Below are positions 51,706-63,589 of a stretch of DNA of 64,000 nucleotides, piece by piece (the stretch's first letter is position 1; every line of letters begins with the position of its first letter). Origin of the DNA: Marthasterias glacialis (lineage: Eukaryota; Echinodermata; Asteroidea; Forcipulatida; Asteriidae). A model generated the notes under the pieces. That model made no database searches, was not told the DNA's origin, and was given only the letters and a program-made list of their open reading frames with translations. The stretch spans positions 20,130,499 to 20,194,498 of the forward strand of contig OU452231.1 in NCBI GenBank assembly GCA_911728455.2. The letters run 5' to 3'. The position numbers and the translations under genes are program-made.

Positions 51706-52539
51706 AGAGTAACAGCGTATCACACAAAATACGGTTATTTTATCGATTAAGAATAATTTCACTAAATAGTTTCACTAAATGGTGACCCTGATGAGAGTGC
51801 CAAAGGCGTGTAATAAGCAAGTCAAAAGCTAAACGTTTATTTTGATATATGGTGGCACCGTTGTGTTTCAACAATCCGTGCGTTTTGATGATATATATAT
51901 ATAGTCCAAGGTAATTTCCAGGAATTCGTAGCTCAATCTTTTAATGTGATTGATGCATCACGGTCGCAATTGAACCAATCAGTTTTCGTTTCGTTCCGTG
52001 TCAAGTTCAGGAAACTTAAGATATCGAATTCGATCGTAGTAAAACTGACGAGCCGGGTATTTTAAAACGATCAGAAATTATGACATAAAAATGTGACATT
52101 CATGTTGCCTTGAAAATTGGAATACGTTTTGATGGCGTTCTTTACGGGTTTCCTTTCAAATGTTTTTTTTTTAAACTAAAGCTAAAGGAAATCAAGCTAT
52201 GATGTAAAATTATTTTAAATCTGAAAGACAGATAATCAAGTCTATTTATTATAATAAATTATTATCAAAATCATGTATTTAATATTCAACAATAGAAAAT
52301 AAAAATACATTTTGTTTTACATACGTGCTATAATAGAAGCATGCGCTTACATGTAGGCCTACTTCAATGCTGTTAAAATAACGTGTTGGTCTAAAACGTG
52401 TTGCAGTGCCATGCATATGTGATGTGCTACAATTTATGAAACCATATGCAATATCAAATGCACCAGTGTGTTTCTATGATTCCATCCAGTGTAATATTCC
52501 GCAACCCAGTAATGAGGATTAGACAGCAGAGGTTACTAT

Positions 52540-52612
52540 GGAAGTACTTACGGCGGTCCATCAAAAAGGAACCGGACGGCGACGTTAAAGGTCGCCGTAG
52601 AACGGTACTTCC
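52540..52612. other. GC-rich self-complementary block, possible three-way junction
   Basis: A closing stem GGAAGTAC/GTACTTCC (52540-52547 with 52605-52612) encloses two hairpins: GGTCC/GGAC with a 14-base loop, and GGCGAC/GTCGCC with a 7-base loop. An alternative pairing TACGGCG/CGCCGTA competes with the last hairpin. It stands out in AT-rich intron. It could be a structured RNA, a small foldback element or chance; the open frame across it shows no domain. Confidence 0.45.
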
Positions 52613-54163
52613 GCCCCGGTTACTTCACCGAGTCAAATTCGATAAATTCACAAGATCACAATATCGTCACGAAGACGTACAAAGGAAATAGAAATATGTT
52701 TGAGGCATCATGGGATCTGAGTTGCCAAGAAGTCAACATGGAGCGGATTATAAATAATCCTATGATGTTTTATAGATCAGAAGTATTTAAATGTGTCTGA
52801 GAGATTGTGTGCAACCCATTTATTCAATCGAGCGCGGCGTAGTGAACATGTGTAAGTTTTACTTGGTTATTCACGGTATCGGTTGATTTACAGTGAAACG
52901 GATGTAATGTCCCTTTTAGATTAATTGGAAACATTCACCGCCATGACTTCACTCAAGGTCAATAACGTAATCGCCTGTAATAGGATTTCCATTAAAAAAA
53001 AACCACAATAACCCAAAAATGACGTCATTGACATCTGCAGGCAATCATCTGGAGCCGATGATAAACAAATTTTTGCCATTACAATAATCACTATTAAAGA
53101 CAACATATCTTCGATGAAAATCGGATTCTAACGCCATTACGCCCAAGACTTTCGAAGATACCAAACTCGCGTCCTAACTCTACTTTACTACGGTTAATCA
53201 ATCTGAATCGCTTTTGCATTTTGATTATTATACAAGTGAAGTACTCGCCACTATAATGACACTCGTGCCATTCTGCAGCGTAGTAATATATAAGAAATAT
53301 GATGTCCTTGAAAAAGCTTTCCAATCCTAGCTTGCAAGAAGAATATTTTACGATTGTCCTGGTGGATAAATTAGGCCATGATGTTGAAGCATCTTGGTCT
53401 ATTTCACAACACTTCACGGTCATTCATCTGCACACAGACAGATGGATACCAAACTGGCCTAATTGTTGACAAAATGTGCTTCGTAGTCTGCTTAATTTAT
53501 CCGGGCACAAAAGTGTATTCACTTGAGATGTACGAATCTCTGGGACAGATTTTAACCAGGGGAAAATGTGTATTGGATTAAGGGCTCTTCAGACGGTAAA
53601 TTGCTGCGGGGGAGAGAGTTTTATCGCCCGGGAACTACGGAGCTGGAATACGCTATTAACCAAAGTCCATTAGTTTTCGTTTTAATGTTGTCTATTATTT
53701 TGGGAGACATCGACCAAAGACATTTCCATTGATAAGGGGTGTTTGTACTGTTAATACAGTTTATAAACTTTTGCTAGCAAGTATTGTCCGTTGTTGTTTT
53801 CCTTTCTTTATTAGCTTGTTTGGTTTTGTCTTTTCTTTTTGTAGCGTCAAAATGATCAGCTATATCGTTTTCTGCCGTGTCGTACATGCGTGCGTGCTGC
53901 GTCGATTTGACCGACAATAACACATCTAATCTGGTCGGGTTGACGACTTCAATCAGTCAGTCCCATACACTTGCAGTCTTTGTGCAAGCAATAAACTTTA
54001 AAAAGCAAAATAGCAATGCACTTACCCCCTCCTGGAAGAATCATTTGGACTTGCCAGTGCTTAGAAATCATGTTGGGGTTGAGCGTGTCCTTTTTAATCG
54101 AGTGCTTTCTCTCTCTCTGTCTCTCTCTCTTTCTCTCTTAACAGAACTTCCGTCCGGCGGACG

Positions 54164-54292
54164 ATGGGCATGAAGTCAATGGTGGCGCTGTGGACTGGGG
54201 TACTGGTCGCACTGTGGGTTCAAAGTCAAGCATGTTTAGTCCAAGACTGTCCGGAGGGAGGAAAGAGGTCCAGTTATAACACAATCAGACAG
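54164..54292 (+). CDS. asterotocin: Asterotocin (vasopressin/oxytocin-type) precursor, hormone exon
   Basis: The exon encodes 43 residues. Residues 1-23 are a signal peptide (hydrophobic core VALWTGVLVALWV, ending QSQA). Residues 24-32 are CLVQDCPEG, with the Cys1-Cys6 disulphide ring of the vasopressin/oxytocin family. Gly33 is the amide donor and Lys34-Arg35 the cleavage site. SSYNTIRQ then starts the neurophysin linker. This is the starfish peptide asterotocin, a secreted neurohormone acting on vasopressin/oxytocin-type GPCRs. The acceptor ends at 54144 (CTCTTAACAG) and the donor is CAG/GTAAGT at 54293, phase 0. The break after ...RQ, just before neurophysin CLxCGPGG, is the same place as the first intron of vertebrate vasopressin/oxytocin genes. 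Start choice: the ATG at 54164 is first in the exon; Met3 or Met6 would also give a signal peptide. Confidence 0.97.
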
Positions 54293-54873
54293 GTAAGTGA
54301 ACAACCCTATAAACCCAAACCCATACTACCTGACTTAGGTGACTCTGATGTTTATCACCTGAAAAACAGACTCTGATTTGGACAGCCAGACCCCCGATTT
54401 TAGCTTGACAAGCTGTCAAATCAAATGTGTGATGAGTTACCACAATACTGAAGGATTTCGATAGACAGGAATAACCTTTTAGTAGACACGTCTACTTGAT
54501 TCATGGTTAAAGCACTACAGCAAATGTCTTGCTGTAAAAAAGGGGGGGGGTTTATGCAAATTTTGGAAATGTAGGCCAACATTCATTCGTGAACCCTGGT
54601 AAAAATGGAATGTTTAAATGCATGTATTACTATTTATTCAGTCATTTCTCACCGTACAAACATGCAATACAGGCCTAAAAAAATAATAGTCTTATTGCAC
54701 AGGGGGGAAAAGGGGAAACATACAAAACAAAGATGGTCCATGTCAAGTTTGCAATGATTACCGAAATTCAAACACTGTGACCGCAAAGTCTGCCAATCCA
54801 AACTTGAAAACTGGAACATTTCTAAATACTTGAAAGTGCTATAAAGTGCTCCCTTCCCAAGATTACATCACTC

Positions 54874-55060
54874 AGCGGCGTAGCCAGGGGGAGAGCTTGG
54901 GGTCACGTGCCCCCCCCCACAAATTGTTAAGTTCCCCCTCCTCAGGTTTCCTCATAAAAAAATATAGATTAATTAAAAAACGTGGTATCTGCCCCCCCCA
55001 AAAAAAAATCAATGCCCCCTCCCCTGCCCCCAGTGGAAAAAAATCCTGGCTACGCCGTTG
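54874..55060. mobile_element. hAT-like MITE, 187 bp
   Basis: The terminal inverted repeats are about 15 bp: AGCGGCGTAGCCAGG at the left and CCTGGCTACGCCGTTG at the right. They are flanked by an 8-bp near-duplication, CATCACTC (54866-54873) and CATCGCTC (55061-55068), with one mismatch. An 8-bp target duplication is typical of hAT transposons. The interior is made of poly-C and A-rich stretches without coding capacity. A related single end is seen at 21265-21312. Confidence 0.75.
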
Positions 55061-55532
55061 CATCGCTCGTGTCATATAAAAAGTACACGATTCAATTAAA
55101 AGACAAACCTGCCAAGAAGCTGCTAAAATAGCACATTAAATAAAATCATTTGATGTACGCGTCTAATTGATTCTCTACTTATTCTTTGCTGAGCGAAGTT
55201 CCTTAACACCCGAAACTCAGCCCTGCAGGCTATAGCCTGCATAAAACTATATAGTTGCATAAAATGTTGACAGAAGGTGACATAGTCTGAGGGGAGCGGA
55301 CAAGAAAATATTCCCCTCATCACTAGACTAAACCAATGTTGCCTCAGACAAAAATTGCTCAAAACCTGTTATTTTATCATTTATATCAGCCATTGGGAGC
55401 TGGATTTGAGGCCTCCATAAAACAAATTTAGAAAAACGGCACGGTATTGAACATTGGCTTAAAGATACAGGTGGCAGTATCGCGTTCACTCCAGAACTGA
55501 TGATTGCCGTCGATATTTTTGTAACTGTTTTA

Positions 55533-55537
<5 letters not shown>

Positions 55538-55566
<29 letters not shown>
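55538..55566. repeat. Poly-T tract (29 T)
   Basis: A homopolymer run in the asterotocin intron. On the minus strand it could be the A-tail of a retroposed sequence, but no source is recognisable. Confidence 0.9.
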
Positions 55567-55570
<4 letters not shown>

Positions 55571-58500
55571 GTGGAACATAATTTAAATATAATTTAAATA
55601 TTTGAAAGAGAAATACAAATCATTTTCTTTGAGCACGAATTATTAAAAAAACATTATTTTGTTAAACAATAATTCTTTGTAAGGATTGTTGCTTGTTTAT
55701 ATGGAATGAAACCTTCAGAAACAGTATCTTCAGTCTTTAATTTAATGGAAATCAAAGGTAAAAATCATATAAAGCTATAGTGGAAGGCTTGTGTTCGTTA
55801 GACATAACTCTAACCATGCCTGAGTCACTCCAAAAGAATCTAAATTTGTGTCTTCATTTTTACAGATCCACTCAAGTCAATTAGCTATCTTAGACCTTTC
55901 ATGGAACGTCTTCCTGTTTCATTGCATCTTATTTTGTCCCATTGGTGCCCTTCTATATTAAAAGAAGAGGCAATATTTGACTGTGCTGTCATTTTATTTG
56001 CACTCAATTCACAAGGGACAGAATTTGACGCTGGTGAGAACTTGTCCTTGCGTCAAACCTGCTCTGAGCCACGGACAGGTCGGATTACGATTCGTGTACA
56101 AATTAAAACTAGAGACAAACATATACAGATCTGGATTCTGTTTATTCGGGTGACGGGTCAACACGGCGTCTTGAATACTTGCAAATAGAACAACTCTTCT
56201 TTAAATTATTTGAAAGTAGGGAGTTATTAGGTTTATACATCGCGTCAAGTGCTAATGCTCACACACGATTGTTTTTTGCGACAGGTCTTTCTTAAAAATT
56301 TTAAACACTCACATCAAACGGCTTGTCGATCTTATTTCTATTCCAATATGTTTTTGTTCATCATTGATGAAAGAATTTAATGCCAATAGGCTAGTCCTCT
56401 ACAATTTGCACTTTAAGCTCACCGTGAAGACAATATATAACCCCAAGACATTGTATGAGAGAACTAACTGGAGTGATCCGTTTAAAAAGACGGACAGAAC
56501 CCAGACCACAAAACAATCCACTTGGTACGTTTTTAGCTCATTTCCTCTACACGAGCCACACGTATTCCTTTCAGACAATACCTCCAAGGATCGGTGAGTA
56601 AGACGACATCACAATTGCCAAGGTGACAGAAAACTGTCTAACGGTGACATTATTTCATTCTCTTCATCAAATGCCCTACTGGTTGGTTCCTGTCTATCTT
56701 GAATCTCTCGAGTTAGAGTTTCAAGTCCCCTGTGTTGAAATGCTCGGTAACCGGATTTGAGAAACAATCGACAGGTAACCGCAAGTAACTGCATACGGAT
56801 CTGAATGAAGATCACCAATATTGGTGTGGTATTTATGCTGTCACGTAGGCATTTATCAAAAGTAATGCTTGAATTTGACTGAAAGCAAGCTGTTTATCGC
56901 ACTTATCTCTAATCGATTGAGGTTTATTTGAATAGATGTGAATAAAGAGTACTTGAATCTCATCCACCATCCCCCCCCCCCCCCAGCAAAGAAAAAAGAC
57001 GGAACTTTGGACGAAAAGGGGCAGATAGTAACTAGGTCAAAGTAGTGATAAACTCTCGCCATTAAGCTATTTAATCTATTTTTAACATTATTTATAAAAA
57101 TAGATATCAAACTTTTATTAGCAAAGCAAATGACACATATCGTTCAGGAACGGACACCCCACTTTTTGTCATAAACTCGACCACGCCCTCTTCCTACTTC
57201 TCTAATAATTAAAACTGATTTTGTAGGTTTCTTGTCTAAGTTAGTTTAACACATCTTTTCACTTTTTAAAGTTGTTTTGAACGTAATTATTATTGTGATA
57301 ATTTCGCCAAAACTTCAAGATGCAGCTGATACTGAAGTACACCTAGCAACGGCTTTATCGTGCGGTTTAAATCGTAACTGACTGAAACATCTCAGGACAT
57401 TGCTAGATATGCGAAGAAAATGTTCTATCCGAAATTAACTTAGATGCAAACTGATCCGTTTAAAGTAAAGTAAAAAAATAAATTGGGAGGATTGTGTAAA
57501 CTGGACTTTCATCAGATGGGATTGCAAATGCAATCAGGAACTTAAGTGACAACAATTCCAGATATTTAGATGTCAGTATTTTTATCAAATGAAATGTGAT
57601 TAAAAGAAAATACAGTTTTAAAATCAGAGCAAAGATTTTCTTATGTGTATGCATATTAATGTGTAAACAGAAATAGATGAATTTATTATTGATTAAATTA
57701 CGTCCTACTACAGGGTTATGACTTTTCATCGCAAAATTTACATTGGTAACTTTACAAGTAGCATTTCATCAGCTAAATTGTAAAGCTAAGACAAATCTAG
57801 ACACCGTGGTAAAGTTACTCTAGGTTATATCAGCACGTGTGAAGTTATTACCTGCAGGAAGTGTAGATATTGTCGAACCTTCATCGGTATCGATCTCAAG
57901 GGGCACACGGGGTAGGGTAATGATACGGACTCCAACAGGTGCACGGGAGGCGGTTATAATAAGAGACAAGAGTTCACTACGTACACCTGACAACGTAAAG
58001 ACACCGACCCGACCTGTTTGTCGACACGCGTCATCTGAGACACTTTCACGCCAAAGTGGAGAGTGTCGTTAACACATTTTGGCGGGAAAATCAATCGATT
58101 GCAATATGCAAGACATTCATTACCAGAAGGGTAACCAGCTAGAAACGTGACAATATCGTCGCCCATGACAACGGCCAAGTAATAAACTTCTTTGAAAGTA
58201 CTGAAGATAAAACAAAAACTTTTGACGCAAGTTTAAACAGAAATGCAATAATAAATTATTTTGCACCTAACAGAAATTTCTCGCTTATGCACCTTTAATG
58301 ACTCATGAAAAGTCATTAATTTGTACCAATGGCTGTTGTAAAATAAGAATAATTGTTGTAAAACTAAACACTATAACTAATTGAAAAAAACAGTATAAGC
58401 TATGTCAATACATTTCAATAAGTGATCATTGCTACCTTTCTTATATTTATTTTGTGTTTAATGTATGTCTTTGTTTTACAAAGATGTGTCATTGGCGAGT

Positions 58501-60734
58501 TTGATTTAAAGATTTAGATAATATTCATCTCTTTAAACAGTCATCGTATTAGTTATCAGTTATTGCATTAGTTATTAGTTATTAGTTAAACAGTCGTCGT
58601 ATCAGTATTAAGTATTATGATTAATCAAGGAGACAAATACCATCTATATGTTTAAGACAATATTGTCAGTGAGAATAAGGAATAAGTAACTGCATGTGAA
58701 TGAGCAATAAATTTTAGTCCAACAAAGTAGAGAAAGAAGTAGACAGAAAATCATGTCGCTGACAGATTCCTCTCTTATGCAGCGATCGAAACTATTTCGT
58801 GAAAACGAGTGTAGATTTACTGACGACACATAAAATACAATTGAAGATCGCACGCACTGCGGGTTGTATTAAATATCACACAGTGTCAAATACACTGAAT
58901 TGGTGAATAACCTGGCTAGGTTGTTATCATCGAAGAATCTGTTCTCGTGTTCAACTTTCTTGATTAGATTGACTATGTTCCTTAGAGTGCACGTCTACAT
59001 GTTCACTCCACACCCCTAACAATCTGCGTGAGCGTTTCTTACTTCTCAGGAGATCTTGGGAGGAATACAAATATATTACTTTTCTAATTTGTTGATTGTG
59101 GTTTCTTATGGAATGAAGGACGTTGTTATTATCGATAACACTCCCACCACCAAGAGTAGTAGGCATTTTGCTTTTTAATGAAATTACGCAGAGGAGTTGG
59201 CTTTGACGATTGAGGTGAATGACTGACACAATCATTGCAGAAATCTTTCTATTGTATTGGGTTTCTTTAATCCGAATCTGTAAAGCTATTACTCAGGGAA
59301 GATTTTCATAAATCATGAAAGAAAGTAATTAGGTAACCATTAATACGTCGATGTTAATAACTAACGCACTGGTAGACTTGTTAGAGTTACCCCCAAATAG
59401 CCTCGACTAAAAAAAACAGAAAATGATAAAGAAGACAAAGAAAAAGAGAGGAACAAAACAAAAAAACAACAAACAACAAACAACACACACAAGTGCAAGT
59501 CGACTCGGTAAACCGAGAACTTCTCTTTGCTCTCCCCATTGATTTTGAACAAGAACCGAGAACGTCCTCGGTCGGTCAAGACACCCGGATGCACATGTTA
59601 AAGTCTTCTTTGCCAACGTGTAAACAAGCTTCGAGGTTGGACCCAGCACCGTTAATTCTAGTACAAATGGTGGCCCTGTGGTGAATTGATTTCCTAAGTG
59701 CGCATCAAAAACCAAGTCTAGTTTCAATAAGAGCACGGAGAACTTGGCTAAGCAGATCAGGGTACCAGTGAAATATGTACAGTTTTTATCGTCTTTAACT
59801 GGTACCTAGACAGTTATTTCTTTTTCGGAGAAAAATAATCAATATTTACTTTCAGCTGATTTACGAACCTTTTCTTGACACGAGTGCGAATGTATTTATT
59901 CGTGCTGGTTCACGAATTAAAATAAATATTGACAAATGACACCAGACTTATTCAACAAAGTGCTTTTTTCAAACAAATTAATATAATTATTCATGGTGAA
60001 ATATTTGCACCAAGTTCAGCCAAATACCAAGTTTGATTTAATCTTTTCTCTCTGTTCTACATACTAAACTTTAGCGACCGAGGTCCATATAAAAAAAACA
60101 CCTCGAGACGACAAACAACCTTGACCGTTTTTTTATTGAATAGAAATCTTTAAAAGCCTGGTTTTCCAGGGCTCCTACGTATTTCTCATAGTATTGGTAT
60201 TTCTCATCTTTTGCCGGAAAAGAAGAATAATTTCATTTTCATATCCCCTTGTTGTATTGATTAAAATACAAAACACTGAAGATATTTTTCGCCGGGATAA
60301 AGATAAATATTTTTTCAAAATTTACATCAGCGTGCTCGTTATTCTTCCCATGAATGATTAATGTAAAGAAAGAGAACCAATAACTAGAAACATAGTTTAG
60401 TATTAAAAAAATAATAATAGTTCGTAGCCAAGTGATTAATTTGGAATAAAATATTCAGGTTTAAGGTCTAAGGTTCTTGAACTGACTTATAGACGGAATG
60501 AATTTCGAGAACATCCCCATTTGACCGCATGTTTTGTAGCTCACAACTTTCACGAGGCCAAACAAAATATATACCGATTTTTTTAATGCGGAAATTCCAG
60601 CAGGATGTTTTGAATTATATAAAACGTGTGATTTGCAAGACTTGTTCAGTTGTAGAGTTACTGGCCAACTTAAAAAACTGAGCTTGTCATTGTTTCAGTG
60701 GGTATTTCGAGCCCTCTTGTAATAAGTGCATAAA

Positions 60735-60735
<1 letters not shown>

Positions 60736-60808
<73 letters not shown>
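60736..60808. repeat. (ATT)n microsatellite
   Basis: About 24 uninterrupted ATT units. Poly-Asn and poly-Ile minus-strand frames over it are by-products. Confidence 0.97.
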
Positions 60809-60810
<2 letters not shown>

Positions 60811-62815
60811 AATATTAAGACCAATGTGAGCAACCTCATTGTAAAGGCATGTCTCAATAAAACAGAAAAAAACAATAAAACGTACGTGCAAGAAAAAAAA
60901 ACATCAAATTCATTAAGTGTACTTGAAAATCCAAATAAAGTTGTATATTTGAAGAGGCGGGCTCCAGTATATTTATGCAGTTTCCATAACTCATGGTTGG
61001 AATGCCAATTATTTCAGCACATTTGACTCCAAATAAAAATCATCCAAGCAATTGACAACTTCTCTTCCACTTCCCCACATCGAAACTAAAATCGAATTTT
61101 AACCAGAAGGAAACATCCATAAACAAGTACAAGGACAAGCAATACATCATCAGTGGGAAGGGGCGAGGGTGGTGGACTGAAGGAATTGTAAATTCAACTT
61201 CAACTTAAGAAGACACAAAACTGACACTGTTTCGTCTTGAAGGCGTTATGAGCTTTCTATCAGAAATATCTGAAACCGCTGTAAGGCTGTACTGACTACC
61301 CGATTACTAATTTTGATATACAACACCTTTAGGAAAAATTTGAAGCGCGGTTAACATTCTTTCACATTATCTTTCAGTTTACCTATAACAATACCCAGGA
61401 GGAATCCACCTGAATACGTTTAGGTGATAAATTACCTGACAGTCTTAATGTGTTATAAATAATTGTAAAAATTATTACCTATAACAAGACATATGTCCAT
61501 AATATCTTACCCTGTATAGTTTTGTCGAGAGAGTTTCACACATTGGAATGCATACAATGGACAGAGCTGGAAGCTGTGTTGCTGTAAAATATAGTCCATG
61601 AATGAAAAAGCAGCCCTCAATTTGAGACCGAATTTGTCCACAGGGCTAAAAATGTGCGAAGAATCGAAAAAAAATTATGTTTTGGTTACTTGACAGCGAG
61701 TTGATACGTTGTTGGTGGAAATAAGGTTGATCATGACGGTTGGAAATACAAAGTGCCGTCAGGTATCGAATTCTTATCGACAAAATAAAGTCGTTTTTAA
61801 GTTCGATAAAAAGTTGTCTTAAGTGATTCCATACTTGCAAGAAGCCATATCGATTGTACAAACACAGCCTTATAAGAGTTCAAGGGTTTTTATTGTACCC
61901 TTGAAAATCTCTCACAATTACTTTTTAATATTCATATTATCATTTACACCTGTTTTATGTACATGTAATCAACACTGAACAGGTGCCTGTGATCAGCATG
62001 TTTGCTCCTCTTTAAAACGAAAAATCAAGGAGCTTTTTTTCATTACTATATTTAATTTAGATAAAATTTTGACGAGCTACCCCCAAAGTACGTTCTTTGT
62101 CCTTTTTAATCTGCAATTCGTTGTAGACACTTTCGAGAAGCCTTTAAACAAACCTCGCAGTACACAACACGATGATCACGAGAGTATACAAGGTTTAATA
62201 TTCATAAAATGTATTCTGAGAAAGGCATCTTGGTTTAATTTCATCGACTGTGGCGTCACTAAGGATACCATAGTGCTCTCCAGACACTAGACGTAAGATG
62301 GAAGATTCTGAAATAGACACCAATCTATTAATCGAGTGTCTTATCATCCACACTATTCGGTAGCGCTACACGAATGTGGGTACTACTACTAAACCGACTT
62401 AACGTGTCCTCTGGCCTCTTCATTCAACTTAATTTCCTTTACTCGTGATGTTGGACTTAGAGAAAACTGACACCACCTTGCGGGTAATTTAAGACACAGT
62501 AGAAGTGTTTAACTTCTTCTTGATATTGACCAAGCAAGCGGTTTGGAGTTGGGAACTAATTTTATTGCATTTTTAGTACTGTTATCAAATCTAGGAGAAA
62601 TTACGCACTGTTGCATTACCAATGCACTGACCTTAAGCCGCCACTTGGTTGTCTTAGATCGAAACAGATGCATCTTCTGTGACGAATATCCTGCTTGTAA
62701 GAATCATCCTCTGCATTGTCAGTTTATCTGAAGTAATAGAAAAACCAGATCGAGGTTAAGTCTTCTACATCTTGTTTGAAGTTACATGAATGTGATGACC
62801 CATTCATGGTTCAGA

Positions 62816-62942
62816 AGTAAAACTAACTTAGTCAAAACAGCGTTAGTTAGTATTATTTTAGACCATATTTTGACAAAAATTAGTCCAAAATGGTCTAAAA
62901 TGACTAATTAAGGCTGTTTTGACTAACTTTTGTTTTAGAGTG
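62816..62942. mobile_element. Palindromic MITE, about 127 bp
   Basis: The arms are complementary: TTAGTCAAAACAGC on the left and GCTGTTTTGACTAA on the right. Further in, TTTTAGACCAT pairs with ATGGTCTAAAA. The right end TTTTAGAGTG is the complement of CACTCTAAAA, the same terminus seen on the elements at 39344, 40542 and 41788. This suggests one related family of non-autonomous elements. Confidence 0.75.
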
Positions 62943-63333
62943 ATAGCGTGATAACCTAAGCTGAACAGTCTTGCACTTACAGGCGTCATTATTTGTTTAC
63001 TTATTATTTCAAGGTGTGTGATTAATCATTTCGCAAATAAACATTCAGATGCTTAAAGGGAATTTATAGGTATTTTTAGAATAATTTCAAGACACATGAA
63101 CTTTCTTTCAACGTCCTCATATCTCGTGATCACGTTTGATTCTGTATTCAGAAGTGTATGTACTCATAAAAAAAATTACTCGTTATCTCTTACACAAAAT
63201 ATTATCTTCATAACCTGTACATCCAGTGAGGAATTCGTTCCCGTATACTCACTGAAAAGTTTTCGACTACACAACTCTGCACACTGAAAAACAAAACCGA
63301 AAAACAAGTTCTGGTATTTATTGCGGTGTTTTT

Positions 63334-63369
63334 CTCTCTCTCTCCCCCCCCCCCCCCCCCCCCCCCCCC
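63334..63369 (+). repeat. (TC)n / 26-C tract at the neurophysin acceptor
   Basis: A short TC run (63334-63343) and 26 consecutive C residues (63344-63369) lead directly into ACTCTTCTACAG, the acceptor of the neurophysin exon. The homopolymer takes the place of the usual mixed pyrimidine tract. Confidence 0.9.
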
Positions 63370-63381
63370 ACTCTTCTACAG

Positions 63382-63589
63382 TGCCTATCCTGCGGCCCTG
63401 GGGGTATGGGGCAGTGTGTAGGTTCAGCTATATGCTGCGGTGATTCCTTCGGCTGCTTTCTCGGGACAAAAGAGACCTTCGTGTGTAGAGAGGAAAGTAA
63501 GCTGTCCACGCCGTGTGAGATTGTTGGAAAGACGTGTGAATCTATTACTGACGGGAAATGTGTTTCAAACGGCTTCTGTTGCAATGATA
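63382..63589 (+). CDS. asterotocin: Asterotocin precursor, neurophysin exon (gene continues beyond the window)
   Basis: The exon begins at TGC in phase 0 and encodes 69 residues starting CLSCGPGGMGQCVG and ending NGFCCND. This is the core of neurophysin, the carrier domain that binds the hormone in secretory granules. Twelve cysteines are present; with the usual two near the C terminus this gives the family total of 14. The family landmarks CLxCGPGG, ICCG near residue 19, GCF, and the final FCCND are all in place. The donor is ATA/GTAAGA after 63589, phase 1, directly after ...CCND. This corresponds to the second intron of vertebrate vasopressin/oxytocin genes. Reading on into the intron reaches a stop within 70 bases without the last cysteines. 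The final exon is therefore right of the window, so the gene is partial here. Confidence 0.96.

Larger units (their letters stand above)
46415..54144 (+). other. Probable first intron or upstream region of the asterotocin gene
   Basis: AT-rich with no recognised coding exon. It holds the 21-bp minisatellite (50267-50642), a tRNA-like repeat fragment (about 51600-51705) and a GC-rich self-complementary block (52540-52612). A hairpin near 51272-51306 pairs GATGCACC with GGTGCCATC. A partial repeat at 49385-49432 (GGGGTGGATTC ... GGGGGCGC) resembles mobile-element ends. The final 30 bases form a CT-rich pyrimidine tract before the acceptor. Confidence 0.5.
54293..63381 (+). other. Asterotocin gene intron (9.1 kb)
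   Basis: The phase-0 intron between hormone and neurophysin exons. It holds a hAT-like MITE (54874-55060), poly-T (55538-55566), poly-C (56971-56984), an (ATT)n tract (60736-60808) and a palindromic MITE (62816-62942). A compositionally distinct block open on both strands lies at 57839-58178. TTAGTTA-type tandem words and the repeated word AAACAGTCRTCGTATYAGT lie at 58534-58606. No coding exon is assigned. Confidence 0.75.

Noticed and set aside
60670-60891. Poly-Asn / poly-Ile frames
   Set aside because: By-product of the (ATT)n microsatellite.
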